From Legionella jamestowniensis (GTDB lineage Bacteria; Pseudomonadota; Gammaproteobacteria; Legionellales; Legionellaceae), in assembly GCF_001467745.1 (NCBI RefSeq), contig NZ_LNYG01000012.1, forward strand, positions 166,371 through 230,370: 64,000 nucleotides of DNA, given 5' to 3'. Positions within the stretch are counted from its first letter, which is position 1, and every line of letters starts with the position of its first letter. The translations under genes and the position numbers were made by a program. The notes beneath the pieces are model-generated. The model searched no databases. It saw only the letters and a program-made list of their open reading frames with translations, and was not told the origin of the DNA. Shown here one piece after another: positions 18,727 through 27,534 of the stretch.

Positions 18727-19401
18727 ATGAACACCATATTAAACTTTATTTCTGCAGCATTTTTATCAACCGGCATGACGCACACCCCTCCTCCGGCCAA
18801 AACTGGATTTGACGTTAATACGGAGGTACAACACCTTAGCCAAAAAGCACCCCAACTCAATAAAAAAGTATTAAAACTAGCTCTTACTGCTTATAAAAAA
18901 GCAGCTGATAAAGGAGCCGTCAAGAAACCTGTCTTAACTGTTATCGATTACTCATTACCCTCTAATAAACAACGTATGTGGGTTTTTGACGTTCGTAGGG
19001 AGCGTCTTTTATATAATACCTACGTAGCTCATGGAAGAAACTCCGGAGACAGGGTTGCCCATCATTTTTCTAATAGGCCTTCCAGCAAAGAAAGCAGCCT
19101 AGGTACCTACATTACCCGTAATACTTACATTGGTTCAAAGGGCTATTCCCTCAACTTACAGGGATTAGAGCGCGGCTTTAATGATAATGCGTACAATCGA
19201 CGCGTAGTTATTCATGGTGCTTGGTATGTTGAACCTGATTTTATTAAAAAATCAGGGCGTGCCGGACGCAGCTGGGGCTGCCCTTCTATCGCGAAAACGT
19301 TAGCCAAGCCCGTGATTAATACTATTAAAAATGGCTCTGTCGTTTTTGCCTATTATCCTGATAGCTATTACTTGTCTCATTCAGGTTATGTGAGTGTATA
19401 A
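18727..19401 (+). CDS. Murein L,D-transpeptidase catalytic domain protein (YkuD_2 type)
   Basis: This 224-residue protein has the YkuD_2-type L,D-transpeptidase catalytic domain: His163 in VVIHGAWYV and Cys185 in SWGCPSIAK, with the upstream strand WVFDVRRERLLYNTYVAHG typical of the family. Such enzymes form or cleave cross-links or attach tails at meso-diaminopimelate in peptidoglycan. The N-terminus is only moderately hydrophobic (ILNFISAAFLSTGM), so the signal sequence is weak, but a periplasmic location is expected. AGGAG lies 4 bases before the ATG. A sigma-70 promoter precedes it and a strong hairpin follows, so it is probably monocistronic. Confidence 0.88.
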   Translation: MNTILNFISAAFLSTGMTHTPPPAKTGFDVNTEVQHLSQKAPQLNKKVLKLALTAYKKAADKGAVKKPVLTVIDYSLPSNKQRMWVFDVRRERLLYNTYVAHGRNSGDRVAHHFSNRPSSKESSLGTYITRNTYIGSKGYSLNLQGLERGFNDNAYNRRVVIHGAWYVEPDFIKKSGRAGRSWGCPSIAKTLAKPVINTIKNGSVVFAYYPDSYYLSHSGYVSV

Positions 19402-19406
19402 AAAAT

Positions 19407-19432
19407 AAAGCCAGGGTGAACACCCTGGCTTT
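19407..19432 (+). terminator. Terminator of the L,D-transpeptidase gene
   Basis: A perfect 12-bp stem, AAAGCCAGGGTG (19407-19418) with CACCCTGGCTTT (19421-19432), starts 6 bases after the stop codon. It is GC-rich in the middle and flanked by A's and T's. A second 9-bp hairpin (19443-19463, ATCAAGATA / TATCTTGAT) follows. The rest of the 328-bp gap to 19729 shows no gene or RNA that I can recognise. Confidence 0.75.
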
Positions 19433-19729
19433 GCAGTCTCCAATCAAGATATCCTATCTTGATATCATCCCTGACTGTCATATCCTTATGATTAAAATCC
19501 CTTTAAGAGACCTCAAATCCGTTGAAGTCATACTTAAAATTTAGCAACCGGTTTTATACTCTGCAAGAGTGTTTATTTAAAGGACTAACCATTATTTTTT
19601 AATCATTATTAAAAATAAACATTTAAATTCAATAAGTTAATCTTAGTTGCAAGCTTAGGAGCTCATAGAATATAGAAATATCTTGTTGCAATTTGAGAAA
19701 TCTCTTGGACTTCTATGAGATAGTCTACA

Positions 19730-20536
19730 CTACTGATTTACTTTTTCCCCCTTTTCAGGCTTGAAATAAATAATCAGGTAGCCCCTGTAATGAGGACTAC
19801 CCGTGTTTTGAGTCGCCATTGCTTGTAAAAGTTTTTTTTGTGGAACCCAATAAGGTTCATACCACTCCCTGTCAGGATCCATAATAAGAACACGCTTTTT
19901 TTCTGCATCATAAGCCCCAACAGGTGCAAAGTGCCCAACACTCATGTCATTCGTGAAAAATTTCTGATCAAAATTGACTATTATAATAGGCTGACCATGC
20001 GTCTCACTTTCTAAAAGATAATTTTGCAACACCCTCTCATTTTGCGGCGCACTGTTCGTTGTATAAATGAGGTGAATGGTAAAATTGTTCAGCCCATAAG
20101 CTTTAAATGCTTTGGCTAATAATCTCTTTAATTGCGCCAGGGAAACGCCTTCACCGTCTTTTTTCACCCCTTTATTCCAAACCTCGTCGTTTACGCGTTT
20201 TAGAATGTCGTTTTGAGTTGCCAAAGGTTTTCTTGTGAATAAGTGTTGATGGGCAAGTGCTGCATTGATAACCATCGTTGCAGTAGCTATAGAGCAAGAG
20301 CTGTCATTGCGCTGGGGAATATAATAAGCACTTAATTTCCAATACAGCGGTGACTCATGACTGCGCAAATATTCATGGGATTGAACAATAGAGACGATCT
20401 CTGGGGCGTATCGCGTTACTGTTGGCTGTAAACTATAAGACAGAGAGGCAGGTTGTAATGAAAAAATACTCGCTATAATTAACAAAAATATAGGATAGTT
20501 TTTTAATCTGAATTTAGCAAATAATTGACTCATCAT
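19730..20536 (-). CDS. Phytochelatin-synthase-family (papain-fold) exported protein
   Basis: This 268-residue protein matches the phytochelatin synthase family of papain-like enzymes. The triad is visible: Cys81 in DSSCSIATATMVINA, His202 in SVGHFAPVGAYD and Asp220 in VLIMDPDREWYEPYW. A hydrophobic N-terminus (about 13-35, PIFLLIIASIFSLQPA) looks like a signal peptide, so the enzyme should act outside the cytoplasm. Bacterial members usually lack the C-terminal metal-sensing domain, as here, and act mainly as glutathione or gamma-Glu-Cys hydrolases rather than phytochelatin polymerases. The gene stands alone, divergent from the EEP-fold effector candidate. The true substrate is unknown. Confidence 0.82.
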   Translation of the reverse strand: MMSQLFAKFRLKNYPIFLLIIASIFSLQPASLSYSLQPTVTRYAPEIVSIVQSHEYLRSHESPLYWKLSAYYIPQRNDSSCSIATATMVINAALAHQHLFTRKPLATQNDILKRVNDEVWNKGVKKDGEGVSLAQLKRLLAKAFKAYGLNNFTIHLIYTTNSAPQNERVLQNYLLESETHGQPIIIVNFDQKFFTNDMSVGHFAPVGAYDAEKKRVLIMDPDREWYEPYWVPQKKLLQAMATQNTGSPHYRGYLIIYFKPEKGEKVNQ

Positions 20537-20673
20537 CCATCTACTGAAACTAGCATCAAGCAGGGGTAAATTTAAATAGTATAGTGGAAGTATCCTCTTT
20601 ATTTCAAATTGATGAAAATTAATTCAAAACCACCTATACTAGTGGGTATAGCCCCGCACATACCGAATTCCTA

Positions 20674-22281
20674 ATGGCAAGACAAATTAAGGTGACACCA
20701 AACTCTACTTTAAACTTACATTCCGATCACCATCCTCAGTTATTTGGCAAAACGTTGATTTGGAATCTTGACAAGGAAAATGGTCCAGCTAAAACTGGAA
20801 AAAATTTAACCCAAGGCTTGGAAATGGAAGCTTTTGCAATCGCGCAAAAAATCAATGAAGGGAAGATAGATAGTGGCATGCTTCAGGAAATGCCGCATGG
20901 GGAGCAACATAAATTCATTGCAGCGATTGAAAAATATTTAGACCCCAAGCAAAAACTTGAAATGAGCTATGCTCAAAACGGTGAGCATAAGTTTGGGAAC
21001 TTAACCTTTTCATGTCAAAACTCTGCAACCCCTGGGGCGTCTTCGACAGAAGACATCCAATTGAAAGCTGCTGTTAGCAAATTGCAACAAAAATATGATT
21101 CTGATCCCGCCACCCGTGGTCAAGTGTTATTTAGTGTGGGAGTGGGTCCTGATGGTAAGAAACAGCTATTAGCCAATATTCATGCTGAAAGTGATAAAGC
21201 AGACTATAAAAAAAAGAATGGGGTTCAGATAAAACGGCTAAACTTAGAAGAGGTCATGAACGATGTAAATACTGTCAGCAAAAAGCATCAAATTGGTTTT
21301 GTTGTTGGTGGTGACATGAATGCGGGAACGCAAAAATTACCCTTAGATTTAGGCTTTGCTGCAAATCCAAATCACCCTGATTTTAGATATCAACATAGCG
21401 ATAAGACTACATTTAAAAAAGATGGAACCCCAATAGCAGTAGACGCCGTTATTTCAACGGATAAAAAAACTCCCTTAAAAACACTTGCGGATATGAACAA
21501 TTGCAATAAAGACTTTGTTGAGAAATTTGACGCAGAAAAGAAAAGAATAGAAAAGTCATCCCAAGAGCTTTCGACCACGTCTGAGGCACAATTATCTTCA
21601 AACATTGCCGCAAGCAAGGATTTCAATAATGCCAAACTGCAAACAGGACATTATCCGCTATCTCCTCGTAAAAATGAATCCGCAAACTACACAACAAAAT
21701 TAACGTTTCAAGATGCAAATCAAGCAAGGCAATTTACTAATTTAGTCATGATCAATGATCGACGAAATTTGTTTCAAAATGAAAAAGACGTTTATCTTAC
21801 GACCGATGCTCTGTCTAAAATCACTGCAGTGAATTTGAGTGTATCCAAACTATCGCCTCCTCCAAAACTTAGCAGTGAAGGGTTGATTGACCTTCAAAAA
21901 GCTTGTCGTGAAAAGGCGCAACTGTTTACTGATGCACAAGTTAAATCACCTAGTGTTTCACACCAACCAACTAGCATTCGCCAAGATACTAGAGGGGTTG
22001 TAGATTATTCCATGCAGCTTACTTTTGCTTCTCGAGAAGAGGCTCGTGCTTTTAGTGATGCCATGGGGTACCAAAATAAGACCAAATTATTTCAACAAGG
22101 GACAAAGGTATATATTGCCAAGGACATTGAAACAGACTTTTTAAATAAAGTTTCCAAAAAAGAAAATACAGCCGATTTTAAAGCACGCTTTAAACAAACA
22201 ACCCATCAAGAGGCTAGCCCCAGTATTGAAAAAGAGCAGATCAACTCTATTCAGGCTACCATAAAAAATCCCCACTCCTAG
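20674..22281 (+). CDS. EEP-superfamily phosphohydrolase-like protein with two C-terminal repeats, candidate effector
   Basis: The first 330 residues carry, in order, the active-site motifs of endonuclease/exonuclease/phosphatase (EEP) enzymes: LIWNLD (Asn31), MLQEMP (Glu72), LANIHAES (Asn168, His170), GGDMNAG (Asp214, Asn216), VDAVIS (Asp257) and TGHYPLSP (His326). This argues for an active Mg-dependent phosphodiesterase or phosphatase (DNase-I, sphingomyelinase or inositol-phosphatase fold). The C-terminal part holds two similar 50-residue units (about 337-388 and 443-494) with the pattern Y-x3-LTF...AR-x-F...LFQ...VY. There is no signal peptide; the tail is polar and ends in Ser. The ribosome binding site is poor. 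Neighbours are accessory genes. A Dot/Icm effector is plausible but inferred. Confidence 0.7.
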   Translation: MARQIKVTPNSTLNLHSDHHPQLFGKTLIWNLDKENGPAKTGKNLTQGLEMEAFAIAQKINEGKIDSGMLQEMPHGEQHKFIAAIEKYLDPKQKLEMSYAQNGEHKFGNLTFSCQNSATPGASSTEDIQLKAAVSKLQQKYDSDPATRGQVLFSVGVGPDGKKQLLANIHAESDKADYKKKNGVQIKRLNLEEVMNDVNTVSKKHQIGFVVGGDMNAGTQKLPLDLGFAANPNHPDFRYQHSDKTTFKKDGTPIAVDAVISTDKKTPLKTLADMNNCNKDFVEKFDAEKKRIEKSSQELSTTSEAQLSSNIAASKDFNNAKLQTGHYPLSPRKNESANYTTKLTFQDANQARQFTNLVMINDRRNLFQNEKDVYLTTDALSKITAVNLSVSKLSPPPKLSSEGLIDLQKACREKAQLFTDAQVKSPSVSHQPTSIRQDTRGVVDYSMQLTFASREEARAFSDAMGYQNKTKLFQQGTKVYIAKDIETDFLNKVSKKENTADFKARFKQTTHQEASPSIEKEQINSIQATIKNPHS

Positions 22282-22429
22282 GAAGAACAAGTATAGCATC
22301 TTGATACGCTTGCAATCGACATGATTCAAAATTTATCTTCTATGCAGGGTATTTAAACAGTAAAACTTACTTGCCAAAACCCGTAATTATGGTAGTTTAA
22401 ATGCACTTAATTTTTCCTTTGAGACAATT

Positions 22430-22807
22430 ATGAGTCAGCAACCAGAAAGCGTGAAAAAAGACAAATTGCAGATCATCGACTGGCTGATTGAACATTTTCC
22501 CTGTGCTTTTTTTAAAAAGGGTAATCAGGTGAAACCATTACAAATTGGTATTTTTGATGAAATTATCGATTTTTATGAACGTTTGGACACACCCCCTTTC
22601 AGCAAAAAGGCATTACGAGAAGCATTGAGTTATTACAGCTCATCGCCTGCCTATTTAAATTGCCAAAAACCCAATGTCGCTCGTGTTGATCTTTTTGGGA
22701 ATGAGGTTGATGTCGTGACAGAAGAGCAAGCCAAATATGCTCATCAACGTTATCAACAACGTTATGCAGAGAAAAAAAATCAAGGCTTAAAGCAAGAGAT
22801 TAAATAA
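22430..22807 (+). CDS. ProQ/FinO-domain RNA chaperone
   Basis: This 125-residue protein is a single ProQ/FinO domain: IIDWLIEHFPCAFF at the start, KPLQIGIFDEI, then ALREALSYYSSSPAYLNC and the conserved RVDLFGN. These are the residues of the RNA-binding concave face. There is no long linker or C-terminal Tudor-like domain as in E. coli ProQ, so this is a minimal FinO-type protein. Family members bind small RNAs and mRNA 3' ends; Legionella RocC, which controls competence, belongs to the same family. The last 28 bases overlap the 3' end of ubiG tail to tail, so antisense effects on ubiG are possible. Confidence 0.88.
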   Translation: MSQQPESVKKDKLQIIDWLIEHFPCAFFKKGNQVKPLQIGIFDEIIDFYERLDTPPFSKKALREALSYYSSSPAYLNCQKPNVARVDLFGNEVDVVTEEQAKYAHQRYQQRYAEKKNQGLKQEIK

Positions 22808-23475
22808 TTCACTGCCACAGAATCATCCAATGTTGCCATTTTGTTCCAGGGATTATAGCTCATGCCTGTAAGCTCAATAAGCTCCATCCCCGATTGGCGT
22901 ATCATGGCAACAAGCTCGCTTGGCTTAATGAACTTGGCAAACTCATGAGTTTGCCTGGGTAATAAACCTAAAATATATTCAGCAGCCAAAATTACAGTTG
23001 TGTAGGCTTTAACTGTTCGATTGATTGTCGATAAAAAAAGGGTCCCTCCAGGCTTCAGTAAACGCGCACAGTGGGTAATAATGGCTTGTGGGTCAGGTAC
23101 ATGCTCCAACATTTCCATACAGGTGATAATATCGAAACCCGGATGCTCATATTCTTCAACGGAGCAACAAAGGTATTCAATCTCTAATGTATTGGAAGCC
23201 GCATGCGCTTTTGCCGCTTCCAACGCCTCTTCGGATAAATCTAGTCCAGTTACCTGGGCGCCTTCACTTGCCATGGCCTCTGATAAAATACCTCCCCCAC
23301 AGCCCACATCAAGTACAAGCTTGTTATTTAAAGAACCACTTTTTTTAACAAATTCAAGACGTACTGGATTTATATCATGCAAGGTTTTTAATGGTCCATC
23401 TTTATCCCACCAGCGTGACGCATGTTGTGAAAATTTTGCAATCTCTTGCAGATCAACAGTTGGTTTTGTTTTCAT
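22780..23475 (-). CDS. ubiG: Ubiquinone biosynthesis O-methyltransferase UbiG
   Basis: This 231-residue class I methyltransferase carries the SAM-binding LVLDVGCGGGILSE (about 53-66), acidic VTGLDLSEEAL and the post-motif ITCMEMLEHVPDP, all typical of UbiG. The N-terminal FSQHASRWWDKDGPLKTLH is diagnostic. It performs both O-methylations in ubiquinone synthesis. Its start lies inside the end of the upstream uracil-DNA-glycosylase-like gene (23-base overlap), so the two are probably co-translated. Its 3' end overlaps the convergent ProQ gene by 28 bases. Confidence 0.95.
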   Translation of the reverse strand: MKTKPTVDLQEIAKFSQHASRWWDKDGPLKTLHDINPVRLEFVKKSGSLNNKLVLDVGCGGGILSEAMASEGAQVTGLDLSEEALEAAKAHAASNTLEIEYLCCSVEEYEHPGFDIITCMEMLEHVPDPQAIITHCARLLKPGGTLFLSTINRTVKAYTTVILAAEYILGLLPRQTHEFAKFIKPSELVAMIRQSGMELIELTGMSYNPWNKMATLDDSVAVNYLISCFKP

Positions 23476-24250
23476 AATTAGTAAGCAAGTCCAGCGGTTT
23501 AAAGAATTCCAGCACTTGTGGATTATTAATAAAGCTTAGATTGTAAGGATGCTCGGCAATTAAGCAAGAAGAAAACTTCGTTTGGGGTATTTCTTTTGCA
23601 ATATTTCCGAATAAAAGCAATTTCACAGAAGGATTATAGATAGCCAACTGATCTAATAAACTATTCATGAAAGGTTTCCATTGCCGCGCATGCATACGTA
23701 CACCATCCTTGCTGAACACCAAAGAAGCATTCAATAATAAAAATCCTTTCTTAATTAATCCCTTGAAAAAATCTTCGGCTGTCTGGCAAAAATGGGATTT
23801 GTCCAACTGTGCAATCGCCACCTGTGATAAGTCTTCTTTTAAATCGCCACGAGCCACAAGCAACATTTTCATCCAATTTCTTAGCGATGTAGCGCGATTG
23901 ACTTCTTTACTAAGTCCTTTGGGACTCCAAAGATTCTGAACAGCCGCATCCCAAAATGCATAGCCGTTTGCAGATTGTGGACGAGGATAAGGAGATTCCC
24001 CAAGCAAGAGATAAGTTGTTTTATCAAGAGGTATGCTAAATGCTGCAAACATATTATTTATACCTGGTAACCAATTTTTATCTTCCTTAAGCTCAATGAG
24101 ATAATTCTTATCCACCTCTTGCAATGCTTTAGCCAGTATAGGATGCCATTGAGGGTGAGTGTTCATTATTAAAGGATCGATTAGTTTGTTCATTATCATT
24201 AAATCTGTTTTACTCAAGTCCTGTTCCCAACCAATAAAATAGTAGCACAC
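23453..24250 (-). CDS. Uracil-DNA-glycosylase-like protein with altered active site
   Basis: The overall order of motifs follows family 1 uracil-DNA glycosylase, but key residues differ. The water-activating motif GQDPYH is replaced by GESPYP (84-89), so the catalytic Asp and the His are lost. The LLLN strand with the uracil-binding Asn is kept (LLLNASLVF, Asn174), Trp191 is kept, and the loop HPSPLS appears as HPYNLS (234-239) with its His. A conserved but non-canonical glycosylase, a DNA-binding protein or another base specificity are all possible. The start is unclear: GTG at 24250, or ATG at 24199, 24193 or 24166, none with a good ribosome binding site; numbering here uses 24250. It overlaps ubiG by 23 bases. 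Confidence 0.7.
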   Translation of the reverse strand: MCYYFIGWEQDLSKTDLMIMNKLIDPLIMNTHPQWHPILAKALQEVDKNYLIELKEDKNWLPGINNMFAAFSIPLDKTTYLLLGESPYPRPQSANGYAFWDAAVQNLWSPKGLSKEVNRATSLRNWMKMLLVARGDLKEDLSQVAIAQLDKSHFCQTAEDFFKGLIKKGFLLLNASLVFSKDGVRMHARQWKPFMNSLLDQLAIYNPSVKLLLFGNIAKEIPQTKFSSCLIAEHPYNLSFINNPQVLEFFKPLDLLTNYENKTNC

Positions 24251-24385
24251 TTACGGGGTCTTCGATCATAAGTCCATTTTCTGGTTCAATGAAAGTTTAA
24301 TTTGTCGTAAGCTTATCTCATATTTCCTTAAGAATTAAAACCTAGAATACCCTCTAGGGAACTTTTAATAAATAATGGCGTTACC

Positions 24386-26362
24386 ATGACAGAAACAAAA
24401 TTGACTAGCGATAGTCTTCATAATAAAAACTGTTTTTCCTATTTAAAACACCTGCAATTAACGGATTCAATTTTCACCCGCTTATCCCCTGGGTTAGCTA
24501 ACAACCTTAAAATTATACAAGCACAGTCTGTCTATCATCAGGATTTTGCCTACGCGGATGTTTATACCGATTTTTTTACCGAAGTCGAAGATAACATCGA
24601 AACAATTTATGACAAGCCAAGGCACGATAGTGTTCAAGATCCGTCAAAAGTCGCTGATTTAGATAATTTTATATTCTCGATTTACCATAATGACAATGCT
24701 ATCCTTGAAGAAACATTTAAGGCCATCAAATCTATTCCACTGAACCATACTTTAACAGATACCGAAATTCAAAAGTCAATTTCTATCGTCCTGACCGATC
24801 ATGGGAAGAAAATTAATAAACGCGCATTGTCTCCTGCAGAAGCTGGCTCCATGTTTGGTCGATTTACTGCAATGATTGCAGACGATTTTAAACCCCAACA
24901 TACTACCAGCCTTGCGACCGTTCGCAACTATAATTATACCAATGAGGCATCGCAATATTATCCACAAGAATATCGTTTTGGTACTCAAGCCCAACGCGAC
25001 CAAGGCATAGAACGAGTAAGCCCCCTCTTCGAAAGATGGTTACAGGTAAAACATGAAAGAGCAGTTGATAAATCAGCTATCCTCCACATTTATTTCAATA
25101 ATCTTGGTCTTGATAGAACCGATGCAGAGGGCAAAAAAGAAAAAGCACTTAGCAAAGCGCTTCATAAACTTGAAGACAAACATCCCAATATTGCAGTAAT
25201 TACCCTCCCTGCAGACAAAGGTCTAATGTCCGGCTCACACTATCGAAAAACCAAAGACCGCATCAGTGCTACAAAGATTTATGATGAATTCATTAAAATT
25301 GCACAGCAGGACTCTGAGGCAGTCTCGAAAGTTAACGATTTCTATATCAGTAATAAAGTCAGGCAACTTATTTTCACGGATGAATGGAATAGGTACTCTC
25401 TTGCCGAAGAAAAAAAACAGCTTGAAAAACTTTTAGTAAATAGTTTTAAAGCCTTAGGTTTTGATAAAACTCCTTTTTTATCCAGTTCACAACGACAAGC
25501 AGTGTGGTTTCATTTTATCAAGTTCGAATTAACTAATCATATTATCCAGCGCCTTAACCCTGAAAGTGTAAATTTCTCATGCAAGGACGCTATCGATCGT
25601 GGCGGGGTTTCTTCTGCCTATTACAATTTACTTACATCATTTAAAACAAATACCCCTATGAGTCGCGAAGAGTTTGAATGTGCTCTGCATGCAGCACCGG
25701 CTATGGTGAAGGCACGTGGCATGAATCACCACTTAAAGACCCTTTGGAATGTGATTGATGCTTACGTTAATGAACATTATAATGACTTAAGAGAGGATTC
25801 AAATCAGAGTTGGCTTATAGAATGGCGCGATTATAACTGTCCGCATAAGCGTGTAGAAGATTTATTAACCTTGCGGGTAAAACAAGGAATTCAAGAACTT
25901 CTTGCAGCCAAATCCAATCATAAAAATAATCCACATTTCAATGAAGCTGCAATTAATACCGGTTTGTCCATTCTCGAACAAATTAAATTACAAAAAGAGA
26001 ATGGTGTGAGTGGTAAACGCTTGTTGCTTGAAGCGGCAATTCGCACAACAAGTATCACTTTAAATCCGGATAAAGCAAGTCTTAAGACTTATGAGGCACT
26101 GGCTGACAGACTTGTAATCCACTCTCCTACTCTACAAAAGCTCGCAGGGATTATGAAAATGCTTGCCGGAGTTATTTTATATCCTCTCTCACTTGGGCAT
26201 TCAAAAACATGGATAAACTCAGGAATGGCTACCTACAAAGCTGGTGTTGACTCCAGTCAACGAAAAGAAATTCAACATTGTATGAAAGAAAAGCTTCTTT
26301 CCCTGAAAGACCATGAACCCCCTGACGAATCGATTGAATCTGACTCACAAACATTTCATTAA
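24386..26362 (+). CDS. CX5R phosphatase-like protein, candidate phosphoinositide-phosphatase effector
   Basis: This 658-residue protein has a CX5R phosphatase loop, Cys399 to Arg405, in FSCKDAIDRGGVSSAYYN. Lys and Asp inside the loop and the following Gly-Gly resemble phosphoinositide phosphatases (IpgD/SigD CKSGKDRTG and the Legionella SidF and SidP group) more than protein tyrosine phosphatases. Further stretches typical of a large mixed catalytic domain precede it (EYRFGTQAQRDQG at about 195-207, HIYFNNLGLD, ITLPADKG). The C-terminal 150 residues are helical with one moderately hydrophobic segment (LAGIMKMLAGVILYPLSLG, about 592-610) that could touch membranes. No signal peptide. It stands alone in an accessory region. 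The effector role and lipid substrate are inferred. Confidence 0.68.
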   Translation: MTETKLTSDSLHNKNCFSYLKHLQLTDSIFTRLSPGLANNLKIIQAQSVYHQDFAYADVYTDFFTEVEDNIETIYDKPRHDSVQDPSKVADLDNFIFSIYHNDNAILEETFKAIKSIPLNHTLTDTEIQKSISIVLTDHGKKINKRALSPAEAGSMFGRFTAMIADDFKPQHTTSLATVRNYNYTNEASQYYPQEYRFGTQAQRDQGIERVSPLFERWLQVKHERAVDKSAILHIYFNNLGLDRTDAEGKKEKALSKALHKLEDKHPNIAVITLPADKGLMSGSHYRKTKDRISATKIYDEFIKIAQQDSEAVSKVNDFYISNKVRQLIFTDEWNRYSLAEEKKQLEKLLVNSFKALGFDKTPFLSSSQRQAVWFHFIKFELTNHIIQRLNPESVNFSCKDAIDRGGVSSAYYNLLTSFKTNTPMSREEFECALHAAPAMVKARGMNHHLKTLWNVIDAYVNEHYNDLREDSNQSWLIEWRDYNCPHKRVEDLLTLRVKQGIQELLAAKSNHKNNPHFNEAAINTGLSILEQIKLQKENGVSGKRLLLEAAIRTTSITLNPDKASLKTYEALADRLVIHSPTLQKLAGIMKMLAGVILYPLSLGHSKTWINSGMATYKAGVDSSQRKEIQHCMKEKLLSLKDHEPPDESIESDSQTFH

Positions 26363-26403
26363 ATAGTCGGGCTACTTTAACCGACATGCTTAGACGACTT
26401 GTT

Positions 26404-26434
26404 CTGTACATGAGAGAAAACCTGTCATGTACAG
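26404..26434 (+). terminator. Hairpin after the CX5R phosphatase gene
   Basis: CTGTACATGA (26404-26413) pairs perfectly with TCATGTACAG (26425-26434) across an 11-base loop, 41 bp after the stop codon. No U-tract follows, so it may be a terminator, an mRNA 3' end or a regulator site. Confidence 0.35.
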
Positions 26435-26596
26435 AGGACAACAAACGTTCCTATGCAATATGTGGAGATGATCTCGGCTGATCTGTTTTTGCGGCAAAAC
26501 CCCAATAATTGAAAATTTATTGCTCATATTAATTTTTAAATGTACAATGCAATAAATTTGTTAATTGTTGTGTCTTTTTTGTTAAGGAAAGTATGT

Positions 26597-27397
26597 ATGC
26601 CTAAAAATACTCGTTCATCTTCTTTAATGTCCTCAAATACATTTAAACCAGAAAATGCAAGAATATTGTATATAGGCGATCACCTTAATAGCTCTTGTTT
26701 TTATATACTTAATGTTTCGTATAAAGACAAAATCGAGAAGAAATACGTCGATTTGGGAGAACCTCATAGTCTTGATATCGATTTCTACAATTGTAAGACA
26801 CAAGAAAAATTGCCTATATATTCAGTAAAATATCGAAAAGGGTCGAATGGTAAACCCATCCTTGTCGCAACTCCTGCTATCATGAAATTCGATACATCTC
26901 CTTATAGCTCTGAGACAGAGTACTTTGTCTTTAATGATGGCAGAATTATCGATAATCCTGAGGCGTACCATAGTAATTTTAATGAACAAGAAAAACTGTA
27001 TTATTTTAACAAATTTATTGAATCTCAAGCTATGAGAGAAATAAAATCATACCGAAATGCTTTAACACAAAAACAGAGTCAAGGTAATCAATGTATTATC
27101 CTAGCTCAAAAAATAAAGGCCTTAAATTATTTTATTAAAGCTGCAGAAAATTTGGAAGGAGAGGCGCTTATGCAGATTCTGGCCGATCCCCACCATGAAA
27201 TTTACAAAACCCTTATCAAACCAAGGCCTACGTGCATTAATTTTTTCAATTTCTTTTCTATCAATACAAGCGCTAGATCTGCAAAGGAAACAAACACATA
27301 TAAATTGCTGGAAAATCTTAAAAAACATCCCTGTTACTCCTATTTAAGTGAAGGATATGTAGATACCCAAAATTGCAATAGTCAACTTGAGCTATAG
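26597..27397 (+). CDS. Hypothetical protein, 266 aa
   Basis: I recognise no family. The N-terminal half looks like beta strands (ILYIGDHLN, FYILNVSYKDK, KYVDLGE), and the C-terminal half is helical (QAMREIKSYRNALTQ, IKALNYFIKAAENLEGEAL). There is no signal peptide or membrane segment; Cys are scattered. The ATG at 26597 has AAGGAA 7 bases upstream; the frame extends to 26540 but that region reads as noncoding. It sits next to the CX5R phosphatase in the accessory block, so a lineage-specific protein or effector is possible, without direct evidence. Confidence 0.6.
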   Translation: MPKNTRSSSLMSSNTFKPENARILYIGDHLNSSCFYILNVSYKDKIEKKYVDLGEPHSLDIDFYNCKTQEKLPIYSVKYRKGSNGKPILVATPAIMKFDTSPYSSETEYFVFNDGRIIDNPEAYHSNFNEQEKLYYFNKFIESQAMREIKSYRNALTQKQSQGNQCIILAQKIKALNYFIKAAENLEGEALMQILADPHHEIYKTLIKPRPTCINFFNFFSINTSARSAKETNTYKLLENLKKHPCYSYLSEGYVDTQNCNSQLEL

Positions 27398-27534
27398 AAT
27401 CGACTTCGGCAATATCATAGGATAAATTTAAATACCATAACGGTTTTCAGATAAAGCACCCCAAGTTACTACGAAGTCCTGTGCAGAGATGTTCTAGTTT
27501 TTTGTACCCTCGAATGCAAATCGAAGCTAAGAGA

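Noticed and set aside
24341..24358. CCTAGA...TCTAGG palindrome as an operator for the CX5R gene
   Set aside because: A 6-bp arm is too short to separate from chance.
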